Positions 44,987 through 53,577 of a DNA stretch of 54,666 nucleotides are shown one piece after another. The number at the start of each line of letters is the position of its first letter. Position 1 is the stretch's first letter. Made by a program: the position numbers and the translations under genes. This DNA comes from Aphanothece sp. CMT-3BRIN-NPC111 (lineage in GTDB: Bacteria; Cyanobacteriota; Cyanobacteriia; Cyanobacteriales; JAHHGU01). The notes beneath the pieces are model-generated. The model did no database searches, was not told the DNA's origin, and saw only the letters and a list, made by a program, of their open reading frames with translations. The DNA is taken from the NCBI GenBank assembly GCA_019359765.1, contig JAHHGU010000030.1, positions 1 through 54,666 on the forward strand, in the 5' to 3' direction.

Positions 44987-45376
44987 ATGACCAATCCTGA
45001 ACATCACAAAGAAATCTGGCGCATCGAAACAGAGCAATGGCTGCTCCTTGAGTACGAAAACCAGCAAGTGTCGCTCTGTCATAAAGAAGACGACCAATAT
45101 TTTTATTTATTTGGTTTTTTGGGCGTTTCGCACGTAAAATTAGAGCAAACTGAGGAAGAGGTATTGGATACCATATTAACGCTTACAACTGACTGCTTAG
45201 ATAACTACAATGTCAGCGTGAGTGCTAGCAGCCTGTGGGACATTATAAACCAGGAAGCGCCTTCAATTTGGAAGTTTCTCAAGCAAGAAGTAAGGGATGA
45301 AGATTCCAACCCAGAAACACTAGAAATGTTTAACAAAATTGAGAATTTCATCGGTGAAGGCAAAAACTTACACTAA
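44987..45376 (+). CDS. Hypothetical acidic protein
   Basis: 129 residues from the ATG at 44987; a GTG at 44981 adds two. Acidic and soluble, with aromatic clusters (DDQYFYLFGFLG, SLWDIINQEAPSIWKFL). No known motif. It is 83 bp past the HNH gene on the same strand and could share its transcript. A toxin-antitoxin or immunity role was considered, but there is no positive sign. Confidence 0.5.
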   Translation: MTNPEHHKEIWRIETEQWLLLEYENQQVSLCHKEDDQYFYLFGFLGVSHVKLEQTEEEVLDTILTLTTDCLDNYNVSVSASSLWDIINQEAPSIWKFLKQEVRDEDSNPETLEMFNKIENFIGEGKNLH

Positions 45377-46004
45377 TAGAGATTGCACTAATCGGCAAGT
45401 CCTTAAAGATATCGAGATCTGCCAGATAAAAAATGGCTGATCGTTGCTATGCATACAGGTGCAGCAGCGATAGTGAATTTTATTGCGAACGATAGGCATA
45501 GAGCGCTACTCTTATCCGCGATAAGCAGGGTACGCCAAAGTTAAGCATATAGCTATCGTGTAGATTATACGTGCCATAGGATTTATCCGTGTGTTGTAAA
45601 ATTGCTTATCGTTGGGTTTGGTGAACATCTGAGGAAGAGTGCGATCGCAGTACTACCTAAACAATTGAAAATCCGTAGATACTTCATATATCAATTATTT
45701 GTTGCTTCACTACCTAAAAACTAGGTAACAGTTCCCCTAATTATGTAACCAGGCTTTTATTGGTAACCCCCTTGAGGGAGATTGTTTATTTAAATTTAAA
45801 ATGTTTCATTTGGTTACATTTTGTGTAAAAATGCTTCGTTTTGAGATATTTTGTGAGATTATCAATTATAAAGCAATACCTGAAGACATATAAATTTGTC
45901 AAAGAATTGCCAAATAGTCGTTTGAATTGCATCTTTTTATAAAAAATTAAGCAAATCTTCAGCCATCCCATCTTAATAATCAATGAGGGATAGGAGTTTT
46001 TAAG
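45377..46004. other. Long intergenic region before the giant kinase
   Basis: 628 bp. The last 250 bp are strongly AT-rich and should hold the kinase promoter; GGATAGGAG sits about 7 bases before its ATG as a ribosome site. GGTTAC/GTAACC motifs recur between 45720 and 45830. No gene was seen. Confidence 0.5.
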
Positions 46005-49000
46005 ATGGACTCCCATAAGCAGCCAATCGACCATGACGATTTACAGGGTAAAGCTTCTTCTGGAGAGTGCCAGCAGGCTAACTCAGAGGCAGATATAGAA
46101 CGTTTTCAGCTTGAGAAAAATCTGCGTGAAACTAGGGAAGAATTAGAACAATATCGCACTCTCTACGACAGCCTTCCAGCTATATACTTAAATCTCAATC
46201 TAGAGGGGGCTGTTTTTAAAGTTAATCAGTTTGGGGCTGGTCGTCTAGGTTATACCACCCAAGAGCTAATTGGAAAATCTCTTTTCAGTCTTATTTATCC
46301 TGAAGATAAACAAAGACTGCAAGCAGAATTTGCTGCCTTTTTGCAACATCCGACTCGAAAATCATTGGAGTTGGACTTAGCAACAGAGTTAGATGCTTTC
46401 TCAGTCAATTGGGAAGCTCGCATCTGTCGCCAAGATAGCAGTATTTTATGGGTGAAAATTATTCCTCGTGTTGTACAGAGAACTGACTTAAATCCAGCGA
46501 TCTTAATTGTTTGTGAGGAGATCGCTGAACCCAAGCAAGTAGAAGAGGAATCTGTCAAAAGCGAAGAATTGTTTCGGCTGTTATTTGAGAACAGCATGGA
46601 CGCGATCGTGATCGCAGACGACAACGGAAACTACGTTCGTGTCAATCGCGCCGCTTGCCAAGTGTTGGGATATTCTCAAACACAGTTATTGCAAATGAAT
46701 GTAGCAGACCTGGTAACCACTGAAGCGCCCAGTGCCGGGGAACGTTACCAAGCCTACGCTCAGGCAGGTCATGAGTTTGGGGAAATTTCCTTTATTCGAG
46801 GGGACGGAGAGCGACGCATTGCCGAGTATTCTGCTTGCCGCTTCGCCCCCCATCTGCATCTGAGCATATTGCGTGACATTACCGATCGCCAGCAGGCACA
46901 GGAGGCATTGCGCGATGATGCCAATCGCCTTTATGCCATCAATGCTACCCTGCACGACATCGTAACAGCGGATCTAGATCTTAACAGGGTCATGAATCTG
47001 ATCGTGGAGGGTACCCAGAACCTTGCCCACGCCAGCGGAGCTGCACTCGAATTAATCGAAGAAGATGAAATGGTGTCTCGCGCTGCCAGTGGCACAGCAG
47101 CCGCCCAAGTAGGGTTGCGACTCAAAATTTCAGCAAGCCTGTCCGGGCAGTGTGTGCGGACGGGTGAGATCCTGCACTGTGAAGACGTAGAAACAGACCC
47201 ACGGGTGGATATCGCTGCATGCAGGCGGGTTGGAGCCAGATCGATGATTGTCGTACCCCTGTTTTACGAGCGAAATGCTATTGGGGTACTAAAAGTTCTT
47301 TCAGCAAATGCTCATGCTTTCGACCGCCAAGACATCTACACATTGCAGCTGATGGCGAGATTTATCGCCGCCACTATGAGTCACGCCTCCGAGTTTGAAG
47401 CCAAGCAGGCAGCGCTTTTAGCACTTCAGGAAAGTGAAGAGCGCTATAGAGCGCTGATTGAAGATGTTCAAGTGGGCGTACTGCTTCAGGGACAGAACGC
47501 GGAAATCATGCTGTGCAATCAAGCAGCACTTGACTTGCTAGGTCTCACCGAAAGCCAACTGCTCGGCAAAACTTCGTTGGACGCCTATTGGAATGTCATC
47601 CATGAAGATGGAGCGCCATTTCCAAAGGAAACGCATCCCGTACCACAGGCGATCGCCACCCGCCAACCAGTGCGGAATGTAGTCATGGGTGTATATCGTC
47701 CCCAAGACGGCGATAGCGCGGAGCGCCGCCCGGAGGGCGATCGCGTCTGGTTGTTAGTGAATGCCGAACCGCAGTTGGCACCAGATGGCAGTGTCCAACA
47801 GGTAATCTGCACCTTCAGCGATATTACCCAGCAAAAGCTTGCAGAATCAGCGCTGCAAAAGGCTAATGAACAGCTAGAAATCAGAGTCGAAGAGCGTACA
47901 GCCCAATTAAAAAATGCCAACCAGCAATTGCAAAGCGAGATTGCTTACCGCGCACAGATTGAGTTGGCACTGCGGGAGAGCGAAGCGCGTTTCAGGCACA
48001 TAGCTGATTCAAATATGATTGGTATCCTGTTCTGGGATATTGGCGGCACTATCTCAGAGACCAACGATGCATTTTTGCAGATGGTGGGTTACACAAGAGA
48101 GGAGCTGCTTGCAGGAAAACTATCGTGGAGAGAAATCACTCCAGCAGAATATCTCTATTTGGATGAGATAGCTCTTGATGAAATAGCAACTACTGGCGTT
48201 TGTAGTCCCTTCGAGAAAGAATATATTTGCTCTGATGGCAGCCGTGTAGCTGTTTTGGTTGGTGGTGCTTGTTTGGACAACTCCCCACAGCGGGGTGTTG
48301 CCTTTATCCTCGACATTAGCGATCGCCAGCGGGCCCAGGAGGCACTACGCAAAAGCGAAGCAACAAATCGGGCACTGGTAAACGCCATACCGGATTTGAT
48401 CGTGCGAATCAACAAAAATGGCACCTGTGTGGACTGTAAGCAGGCAAGAAACTTCGAGACCCTCTTACCTGCTGAGGAATTTTTGGGTAAAAACATAGCT
48501 GAGATATTGCCTATAGAAGTAGCCCAGCCAGCCATATACTATGTCGAGCGAGCATTCTCGACGGACGAAATACAAATCTTTGAGTATCAGCTTCTCACCA
48601 ATAGCAAAGTAAGCGATTACGAGGCTCGGATCGTACTCAGCGGGAGAGATGAAGTCCTAGTTATTGTGCGCGACATTACCGAGCGCAAGCGGCGGGAAGA
48701 GGAACTAGTTGAGCGATCGCGTTTGGCAGCATTAGGTGCGGATATCAGCGCTGCTCTCGCCAAGAGCGACAACCTACAAATAATTTTGCAGCAATGCGTC
48801 AAGGTTCTTGTCCACCACCTTGATGTGGCATTTGCCCGGATCTGGACACTCAACGAAATGGAAAACGTTCTAGAGTTACAAGCTAGTGCAGGAATGTACA
48901 CCAATATTGACGGTTCCTATAGTCGCGTGCCAGTCGGAAACTCGAAGATCGGTCGTATCGCCCAAAACCGCCAGCCACACATGAGCAACTCAGTCCCAGA

Positions 49001-51515
49001 CGATCCCGAAATCAAAGATCGGGAATGGGCCAAACAAGCAGGGATGATAGCCTTCGCGGGCTACCCTCTGATTGTAGAGAAGCGCGTAGTGGGCGTGGTG
49101 GCGATGTTTGCCCGCCAACCGCTTACAGAAGGTGTTATTGCCCAATTAGCATCGATAGCGGACGGAATTGCTCAGTGCATCGAACGCAAGCGAGGGGAAG
49201 TAGCACTACAAAAGCAAACTGAACGAGAGCTATTAATGAGTGCGATCGCGCAGCGCATCCGCCACTCTTTAAACCTAGAAGAAATTCTCAATAGCACCGT
49301 AGCCCAAGTGCGGCAGTTTCTTCAAACCGATCGGGTAATTATTTTCCGCTTCTTCCAACCTGACTGGACTGGGGTGGTGGCAGTAGAGTCTGTAGCTAAC
49401 GGTTGGCTCTCTATCCTGGGAAGGAAAATACACGAGCCTTGCTTTGAGAAAGGTTATGTCCAACTCTACAAACACGGTCGAACTAAAGCTATAGAGGATA
49501 TCTATACAGCAGGTTTAGACCCATGTCATCTCGATTTACTGGCTCAACTTCAAGTCAGAGCTAACTTGGTAGTCCCGATTCTGCAAGGGGAAGAGCTGTG
49601 GGGATTACTAATTGCCCAACATTGCTCAGAACCGAGGCGATGGCAGCAGCTAGAAATTGATTTGCTCTCTTCATTAGCCACTCAGCTGGCGATCGCGATT
49701 CAGCAAGCTGAGCTTTACAAACAAACGCAACAGCAGGCCCAGCGAGAGCAAGCTTTGAATCGGTTTACAAGTGTGATTCGCAGCTCTTTAGAGTTGGAGC
49801 ATATCTTCGCCACAGCTGCCCAAGAGATCGGTCAGATGTTGCACATCGACCGCGTTAAAATTCTGCCATATATACCCGATCGGCAAGTTTGGCGTGTTGT
49901 CGCAGATTACCAACAACGCCCTGGTTTGTGGAGCCGTTTGGGTGTGGAAGTTACAGACGTAGACAATCCGCTAGCCACCCAACTTAAACAGTTAAAGGTA
50001 GTTCGGGTCAATGATACCCACACCCTCAGCGACGAAGTGAGTAAGTTTCTAGCTACACTCTTCCCTGGCGCTTGGTTGTTGGTTCCCCTACACTTCCAAG
50101 GCAGCCTCTGGGGGAGCCTAATGCTATCAATGGAAGGCCGTCCCTACCAATGGCAAGACTCAGAGGTGGAGTTGGTTTGTGCTTTTGCTGCTCAACTGGC
50201 GATCGCGATCCAGCAATCTGAACTTTATCAACAGGTGCAGCAGCTAAACGCTAACTTGGAACACCAAGTGCAGGAACGCACGAGGGCGCTGCAACAGGCG
50301 CTTGACTTTGAAGCGATGCTCAAAAGGGTAACAGACAAAGTTCGCGATAGTCTTGATGAAAGCCAAATTTTGCAAACTGCTGTGCAGGAGTTAGCTTTAG
50401 GGCTGGAAGTTGGCTGCTGCGATGCGGCTTTATATGATGTTGCCCAAGGCACTTCCACTATCTGCTACGAATACACGATTTCGATGCCTACATCTCAAGG
50501 TCGAGTGCGTCAACTGGTGGACTTTCCTGAGATCTACGGTCAGCTGTTGCAAGGTCAGTATTTTCAATTTTGCAAATTTCATGCTGTCCGGAATTGGGTG
50601 AGCATACTGGCCTGCCCTATTTTTGACGACCGAGGGGTGCTGGGTGACTTGTGGGTATTCAAGCAGAAAGATAATGTTTTTAATGAATTAGAGATTAGAT
50701 TGGTGCAGCAGGTGGCAAATCAATGTGCGATCGCGATTAGACAAGCCCGACTGTACCAAGCAGCGCAAACACAAGTGGCGGAACTTGAAAAGCTTAATCG
50801 TCTCAAAGATGATTTTCTAAGTACCGTTTCTCACGAACTCCGGACGCCTGTATCCAACATGAATATGGCTATTCAAATGTTAGAAATGGTCAGTAATCAT
50901 GATAGCTTATTCTCTTTAGAAACGGCAAATCATCAGGTAAGAAATAGCCAATTTAGGCGCTATTTTAAAATCTTAAAAGATGAGTGCGACCGAGAAATGA
51001 GTTTGATTAACGATTTACTAGATTTGCAACATCTGGAGGCAGGAACTCAACCCGCCGCTCTCACACTTATTCAGCTACAAAACTGGATTCCCCATGTGGT
51101 AGAGCCTTTTGAAGAACGTGCCCGAAACCAACAACTTTTATTGCGGGTTGATATTTCTCCTGAACTACCGGCGATCGCGACTGACTTATCCAGCTTGCAG
51201 CGTGTATTGACAGAATTGCTAAATAATGCTTTAAAATACACCCTCCCAGGAGAACAAATCGCCGTTACAGCCAGTGCTAGATCGGAAAGGTTGCTGTTGA
51301 GTGTGAGCAACACTGGAGTTGAGATTCCTAAGAGCGAACTATCCCACATTTTTGAGAAATTCTACCGTATTCCCAATGCCGATCCCTGGAAGCATGGCGG
51401 GACGGGATTAGGGCTGGCGCTAGTAAAGAAACTAATAGAATATTTGGGAGGCTCAATTAGCGTTCAAAGCGATCGCACTGGAACCTGCTTCACAGTTGAT
51501 CTGCCGCTCAACTAA
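46005..51515 (+). CDS. Giant multi-PAS/GAF sensor histidine kinase with a cyanobacteriochrome-like GAF
   Basis: 1836 residues, no membrane segment. Order, by rough residue: PAS 45-170; PAS 188-300; GAF 308-464; PAS 476-609; coiled coil 616-652; PAS 656-773; PAS 782-893; GAF 906-1059; GAF 1066-1239; GAF 1250-1410; coiled coil; GAF 1440-1590; HisKA with H1610 in STVSHELRTP; HATPase with ELLNNALKYT (near 1738) and GGTGLGLALVKK (near 1799). There is no receiver domain, so a separate regulator is needed; none is adjacent. The GAF at 1066-1239 has C1174-H1175 at the bilin site and E-P-C-F with C1146, 28 residues before. A GC-rich repeat at 47709-47744 is translated in the third PAS. Confidence 0.92.
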   Translation: MDSHKQPIDHDDLQGKASSGECQQANSEADIERFQLEKNLRETREELEQYRTLYDSLPAIYLNLNLEGAVFKVNQFGAGRLGYTTQELIGKSLFSLIYPEDKQRLQAEFAAFLQHPTRKSLELDLATELDAFSVNWEARICRQDSSILWVKIIPRVVQRTDLNPAILIVCEEIAEPKQVEEESVKSEELFRLLFENSMDAIVIADDNGNYVRVNRAACQVLGYSQTQLLQMNVADLVTTEAPSAGERYQAYAQAGHEFGEISFIRGDGERRIAEYSACRFAPHLHLSILRDITDRQQAQEALRDDANRLYAINATLHDIVTADLDLNRVMNLIVEGTQNLAHASGAALELIEEDEMVSRAASGTAAAQVGLRLKISASLSGQCVRTGEILHCEDVETDPRVDIAACRRVGARSMIVVPLFYERNAIGVLKVLSANAHAFDRQDIYTLQLMARFIAATMSHASEFEAKQAALLALQESEERYRALIEDVQVGVLLQGQNAEIMLCNQAALDLLGLTESQLLGKTSLDAYWNVIHEDGAPFPKETHPVPQAIATRQPVRNVVMGVYRPQDGDSAERRPEGDRVWLLVNAEPQLAPDGSVQQVICTFSDITQQKLAESALQKANEQLEIRVEERTAQLKNANQQLQSEIAYRAQIELALRESEARFRHIADSNMIGILFWDIGGTISETNDAFLQMVGYTREELLAGKLSWREITPAEYLYLDEIALDEIATTGVCSPFEKEYICSDGSRVAVLVGGACLDNSPQRGVAFILDISDRQRAQEALRKSEATNRALVNAIPDLIVRINKNGTCVDCKQARNFETLLPAEEFLGKNIAEILPIEVAQPAIYYVERAFSTDEIQIFEYQLLTNSKVSDYEARIVLSGRDEVLVIVRDITERKRREEELVERSRLAALGADISAALAKSDNLQIILQQCVKVLVHHLDVAFARIWTLNEMENVLELQASAGMYTNIDGSYSRVPVGNSKIGRIAQNRQPHMSNSVPDDPEIKDREWAKQAGMIAFAGYPLIVEKRVVGVVAMFARQPLTEGVIAQLASIADGIAQCIERKRGEVALQKQTERELLMSAIAQRIRHSLNLEEILNSTVAQVRQFLQTDRVIIFRFFQPDWTGVVAVESVANGWLSILGRKIHEPCFEKGYVQLYKHGRTKAIEDIYTAGLDPCHLDLLAQLQVRANLVVPILQGEELWGLLIAQHCSEPRRWQQLEIDLLSSLATQLAIAIQQAELYKQTQQQAQREQALNRFTSVIRSSLELEHIFATAAQEIGQMLHIDRVKILPYIPDRQVWRVVADYQQRPGLWSRLGVEVTDVDNPLATQLKQLKVVRVNDTHTLSDEVSKFLATLFPGAWLLVPLHFQGSLWGSLMLSMEGRPYQWQDSEVELVCAFAAQLAIAIQQSELYQQVQQLNANLEHQVQERTRALQQALDFEAMLKRVTDKVRDSLDESQILQTAVQELALGLEVGCCDAALYDVAQGTSTICYEYTISMPTSQGRVRQLVDFPEIYGQLLQGQYFQFCKFHAVRNWVSILACPIFDDRGVLGDLWVFKQKDNVFNELEIRLVQQVANQCAIAIRQARLYQAAQTQVAELEKLNRLKDDFLSTVSHELRTPVSNMNMAIQMLEMVSNHDSLFSLETANHQVRNSQFRRYFKILKDECDREMSLINDLLDLQHLEAGTQPAALTLIQLQNWIPHVVEPFEERARNQQLLLRVDISPELPAIATDLSSLQRVLTELLNNALKYTLPGEQIAVTASARSERLLLSVSNTGVEIPKSELSHIFEKFYRIPNADPWKHGGTGLGLALVKKLIEYLGGSISVQSDRTGTCFTVDLPLN
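47709..47744. repeat. Short GC-rich repeat embedded in the kinase gene
   Basis: GGCGATAGCGCGGAGCGCCG and its flank to GGGCGATCGC, translated as GDSAERRPEGD within a PAS domain. It resembles the dispersed repeats at 43580-43610. Confidence 0.45.
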
Positions 51516-51532
51516 ACGTGGCATTCTAGAGT

Positions 51533-51630
51533 GCTTAACCTCATCCCCCGCCGCCCTTGCCAGAGGCATTTTACATGAGTAGGGTCACGGCAGTGCCGTG
51601 CCCCTACTTGTTACTTCCTACAAACTATCG
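51533..51630. repeat. Dispersed repeat, copy B, with nested palindrome
   Basis: CTTAACCTCATCCCCC, then GCCAGAGGCATTTTAC, then TTGTTACTTCCTACAAAC match copy A at 39073-39150 in order. A 29-bp near-perfect palindrome (51579-51607; GTAGGG...CCCTAC around CACGGCA-g-TGCCGTG) sits between the blocks and is missing from copy A. Confidence 0.55.
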
Positions 51631-51636
51631 TAGAGA

Positions 51637-51655
51637 GACGTTCCGCCGGAACGTC
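51637..51655. repeat. 19-bp palindrome GACGTTCC-gcc-GGAACGTC
   Basis: Exact arms of eight bases around GCC, 1 kb-scale distance from no related gene; related in sequence to the palindrome at 37711-37738. Confidence 0.6.
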
Positions 51656-51756
51656 AAGACGGACTAGAGAAAACCAGCTTATAGCAGTCGCCATAATGGA
51701 AGAGTGACAATAGATCTCAACCCTATGCACCCAGAAGTGCTGCTCTCACGGGGAAC

Positions 51757-51790
51757 TGCTAAAAGCTAATTGCTAAAAGCTAATTGCTAT
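51757..51790. repeat. Short tandem repeat before the carboxypeptidase gene
   Basis: Units of TGCTAAAAGCTAAT, two and a half copies, ending 5 bases before the start codon at 51796; the inverse is at 5971-5998. Confidence 0.65.
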
Positions 51791-51795
51791 AAATC

Positions 51796-53319
51796 ATGCA
51801 AACTCTGGAAAAGACAGAACCCAAACTCGCTGAACTAAAAACCCGCCTCGCAGAAATCAGAGACATTCAATCAGCTGCCTCAGTGCTGTACTGGGATCAG
51901 GCAACGTATATGCCTCCCGGTGGTGCTGCTGCACGAGGACGGCAACTCGCTACCCTCCAGCAAATTTCCCACGAAAAATTTACTGATTCAGCTATCGGGC
52001 AACTACTGGAAGACTTACGCCCCTACGAAGAAAGTCTGCCTTACGATTCCACTGAAGCTAGCCTGATCCGCATCACCCGCAGATTATACGATCGCGCCGT
52101 ACAAGTGCCAGCCCAGTTCATGGCTAAATTCTCTCGCCACCGGAATGAGTGCTACGGCGCTTGGGCTTCATCACGACCAGAAAATAACTTTGCCGCTGTG
52201 CAACCTTACCTGGAAAAGACGCTGGAACTTAGCCGCGAGTTAGCAAACTTCTTCCCTGGCTACGAGCATATCGCCGATCCCCTGATTGATAGTTCCGACT
52301 ATGGAATGAAGGCATCATCTGTGCGATCGCTCTTTTCCCAACTCAGAGAACAGCTAGTTCCCATTGTGGATGCAATTACCTCCCAACCACCAGCAGATGA
52401 TAGTTGCTTGTGCCAAGTGTTTCCAGAAGCCCAGCAGATAGCTTTTAGTCACAAAGTCATAGAACAACTAGGCTATGACTTGCAGCGAGGCCGTCAAGAC
52501 AAAACCCTGCACCCGTTCATGACTAGCTTTTCCATAGGCGATGTCCGCATCACCACTCGTGTCTACGAAAATCATCTCGCTCAAGCACTATTTAGCAGTA
52601 TCCACGAAACAGGTCATGCCATGTATGAACAAGGCATTTCTACAGAGTTTGAAGGTACGCCTTTGGCAGATGGGACATCATCGGGTGTCCATGAAAGTCA
52701 ATCTCGCTTATGGGAAAACTTGGTTGGGCGCAGTCGCGGTTTTTGGCAATTCTTATATCCTCAGTTACAATCTGTTTTCCCCAACCAACTAGGTAATATT
52801 TCCCTAGAGGCGTTTTATCGGGCGATTAATAAGGTGGAGCGATCGCTGATTCGCACCGACGCCGATGAGGTAACATACAACCTGCACGTTATGCTCCGCT
52901 TTGAACTGGAACTGGAAATGCTTGAAGGCAAGCTGGCAGTGCGCGACCTCCCCGCAGCTTGGAACGAACGCTATAAAACAGACCTGGGCATTGTCCCAGC
53001 TAGCGACAGCGAAGGAGTAATGCAGGACGTGCATTGGTACACTGACATGATTGGGGGAATGTTCCAGGGTTACACCCTCGGCAACCTAATGAGTGCCCAG
53101 TTTTTTGAGGCAGCGCTAAAGGCTCATCCAGAAATTCCCTCCCAAATTGAACAAGGCAAGTTCAGCACCCTACATGATTGGCTCAAAGCCAATATTTACC
53201 AGCACGGTTGCAAGTACACAGCGGCTGAACTAATCGAACAGGCGACAGGCAGCCCCTTGAGCATTGACCCCTTCATCAGCTACATCAAGCAGAAATATGG
53301 GCAACTCTACGCCTTTTAA
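51796..53319 (+). CDS. M32 family metallocarboxypeptidase (carboxypeptidase Taq type)
   Basis: 507 residues, the usual length. Zinc site H270-E-T-G-H274 in SIHETGHAMYEQG, followed by GVHESQSRLWENLVGRS with the third ligand. Other family marks are VLYWDQATYMPPGGAAARG at the start and DVHWYTDMIGGMFQGYTLGNL near the end. It removes C-terminal residues from peptides in the cytoplasm. The start lies against a tandem repeat, which leaves little room for a ribosome site. Confidence 0.94.
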   Translation: MQTLEKTEPKLAELKTRLAEIRDIQSAASVLYWDQATYMPPGGAAARGRQLATLQQISHEKFTDSAIGQLLEDLRPYEESLPYDSTEASLIRITRRLYDRAVQVPAQFMAKFSRHRNECYGAWASSRPENNFAAVQPYLEKTLELSRELANFFPGYEHIADPLIDSSDYGMKASSVRSLFSQLREQLVPIVDAITSQPPADDSCLCQVFPEAQQIAFSHKVIEQLGYDLQRGRQDKTLHPFMTSFSIGDVRITTRVYENHLAQALFSSIHETGHAMYEQGISTEFEGTPLADGTSSGVHESQSRLWENLVGRSRGFWQFLYPQLQSVFPNQLGNISLEAFYRAINKVERSLIRTDADEVTYNLHVMLRFELELEMLEGKLAVRDLPAAWNERYKTDLGIVPASDSEGVMQDVHWYTDMIGGMFQGYTLGNLMSAQFFEAALKAHPEIPSQIEQGKFSTLHDWLKANIYQHGCKYTAAELIEQATGSPLSIDPFISYIKQKYGQLYAF

Positions 53320-53330
53320 CGATCGCCTTT

Positions 53331-53383
53331 CCTCCCCCTTGTCCCCTTGCCTCCTTGTCCCCTTGTCCCCCTCGTCCTCTGCC
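53331..53383. repeat. C-rich imperfect repeat after the carboxypeptidase gene
   Basis: CCCCTTGTC-like units in tandem with strong pyrimidine bias, beginning 12 bases past the carboxypeptidase stop. No function is evident. Confidence 0.5.
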
Positions 53384-53577
53384 CTACGGGTGATTATTTA
53401 AAGGTGTTGCTGAATACAGTTACGCCGCGCGTGATGGGCAATTAATTAGCAATTAGCAGGGGCATTCTCGCTGCTAGTTACTAAGCACTCTCCATCCTCC
53501 AGAGGGAGGGTGGCTTGCCGCAACATTCTGTAACTTAGTTTGTGTCAAACTATTAACTTGGTATTTAGGGAGCTGCT

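Larger units (their letters stand above)
51516..51795. other. Repeat-filled gap between kinase and carboxypeptidase
   Basis: 280 bp made almost wholly of repeats: dispersed repeat copy B, a nested 29-bp palindrome, a 19-bp palindrome and a short tandem array. No gene was seen. Confidence 0.7.

Noticed and set aside
44652..45376. HNH nuclease plus acidic protein as a toxin-immunity or defence pair
   Set aside because: Gap of about 90 bp and no motif in the acidic protein; no secretion or defence neighbour. Too little to claim.
45786..46034. 82-codon minus frame over the kinase promoter and start
   Set aside because: It covers the AT-rich promoter and the kinase start codon; composition is that of AT-rich noise.
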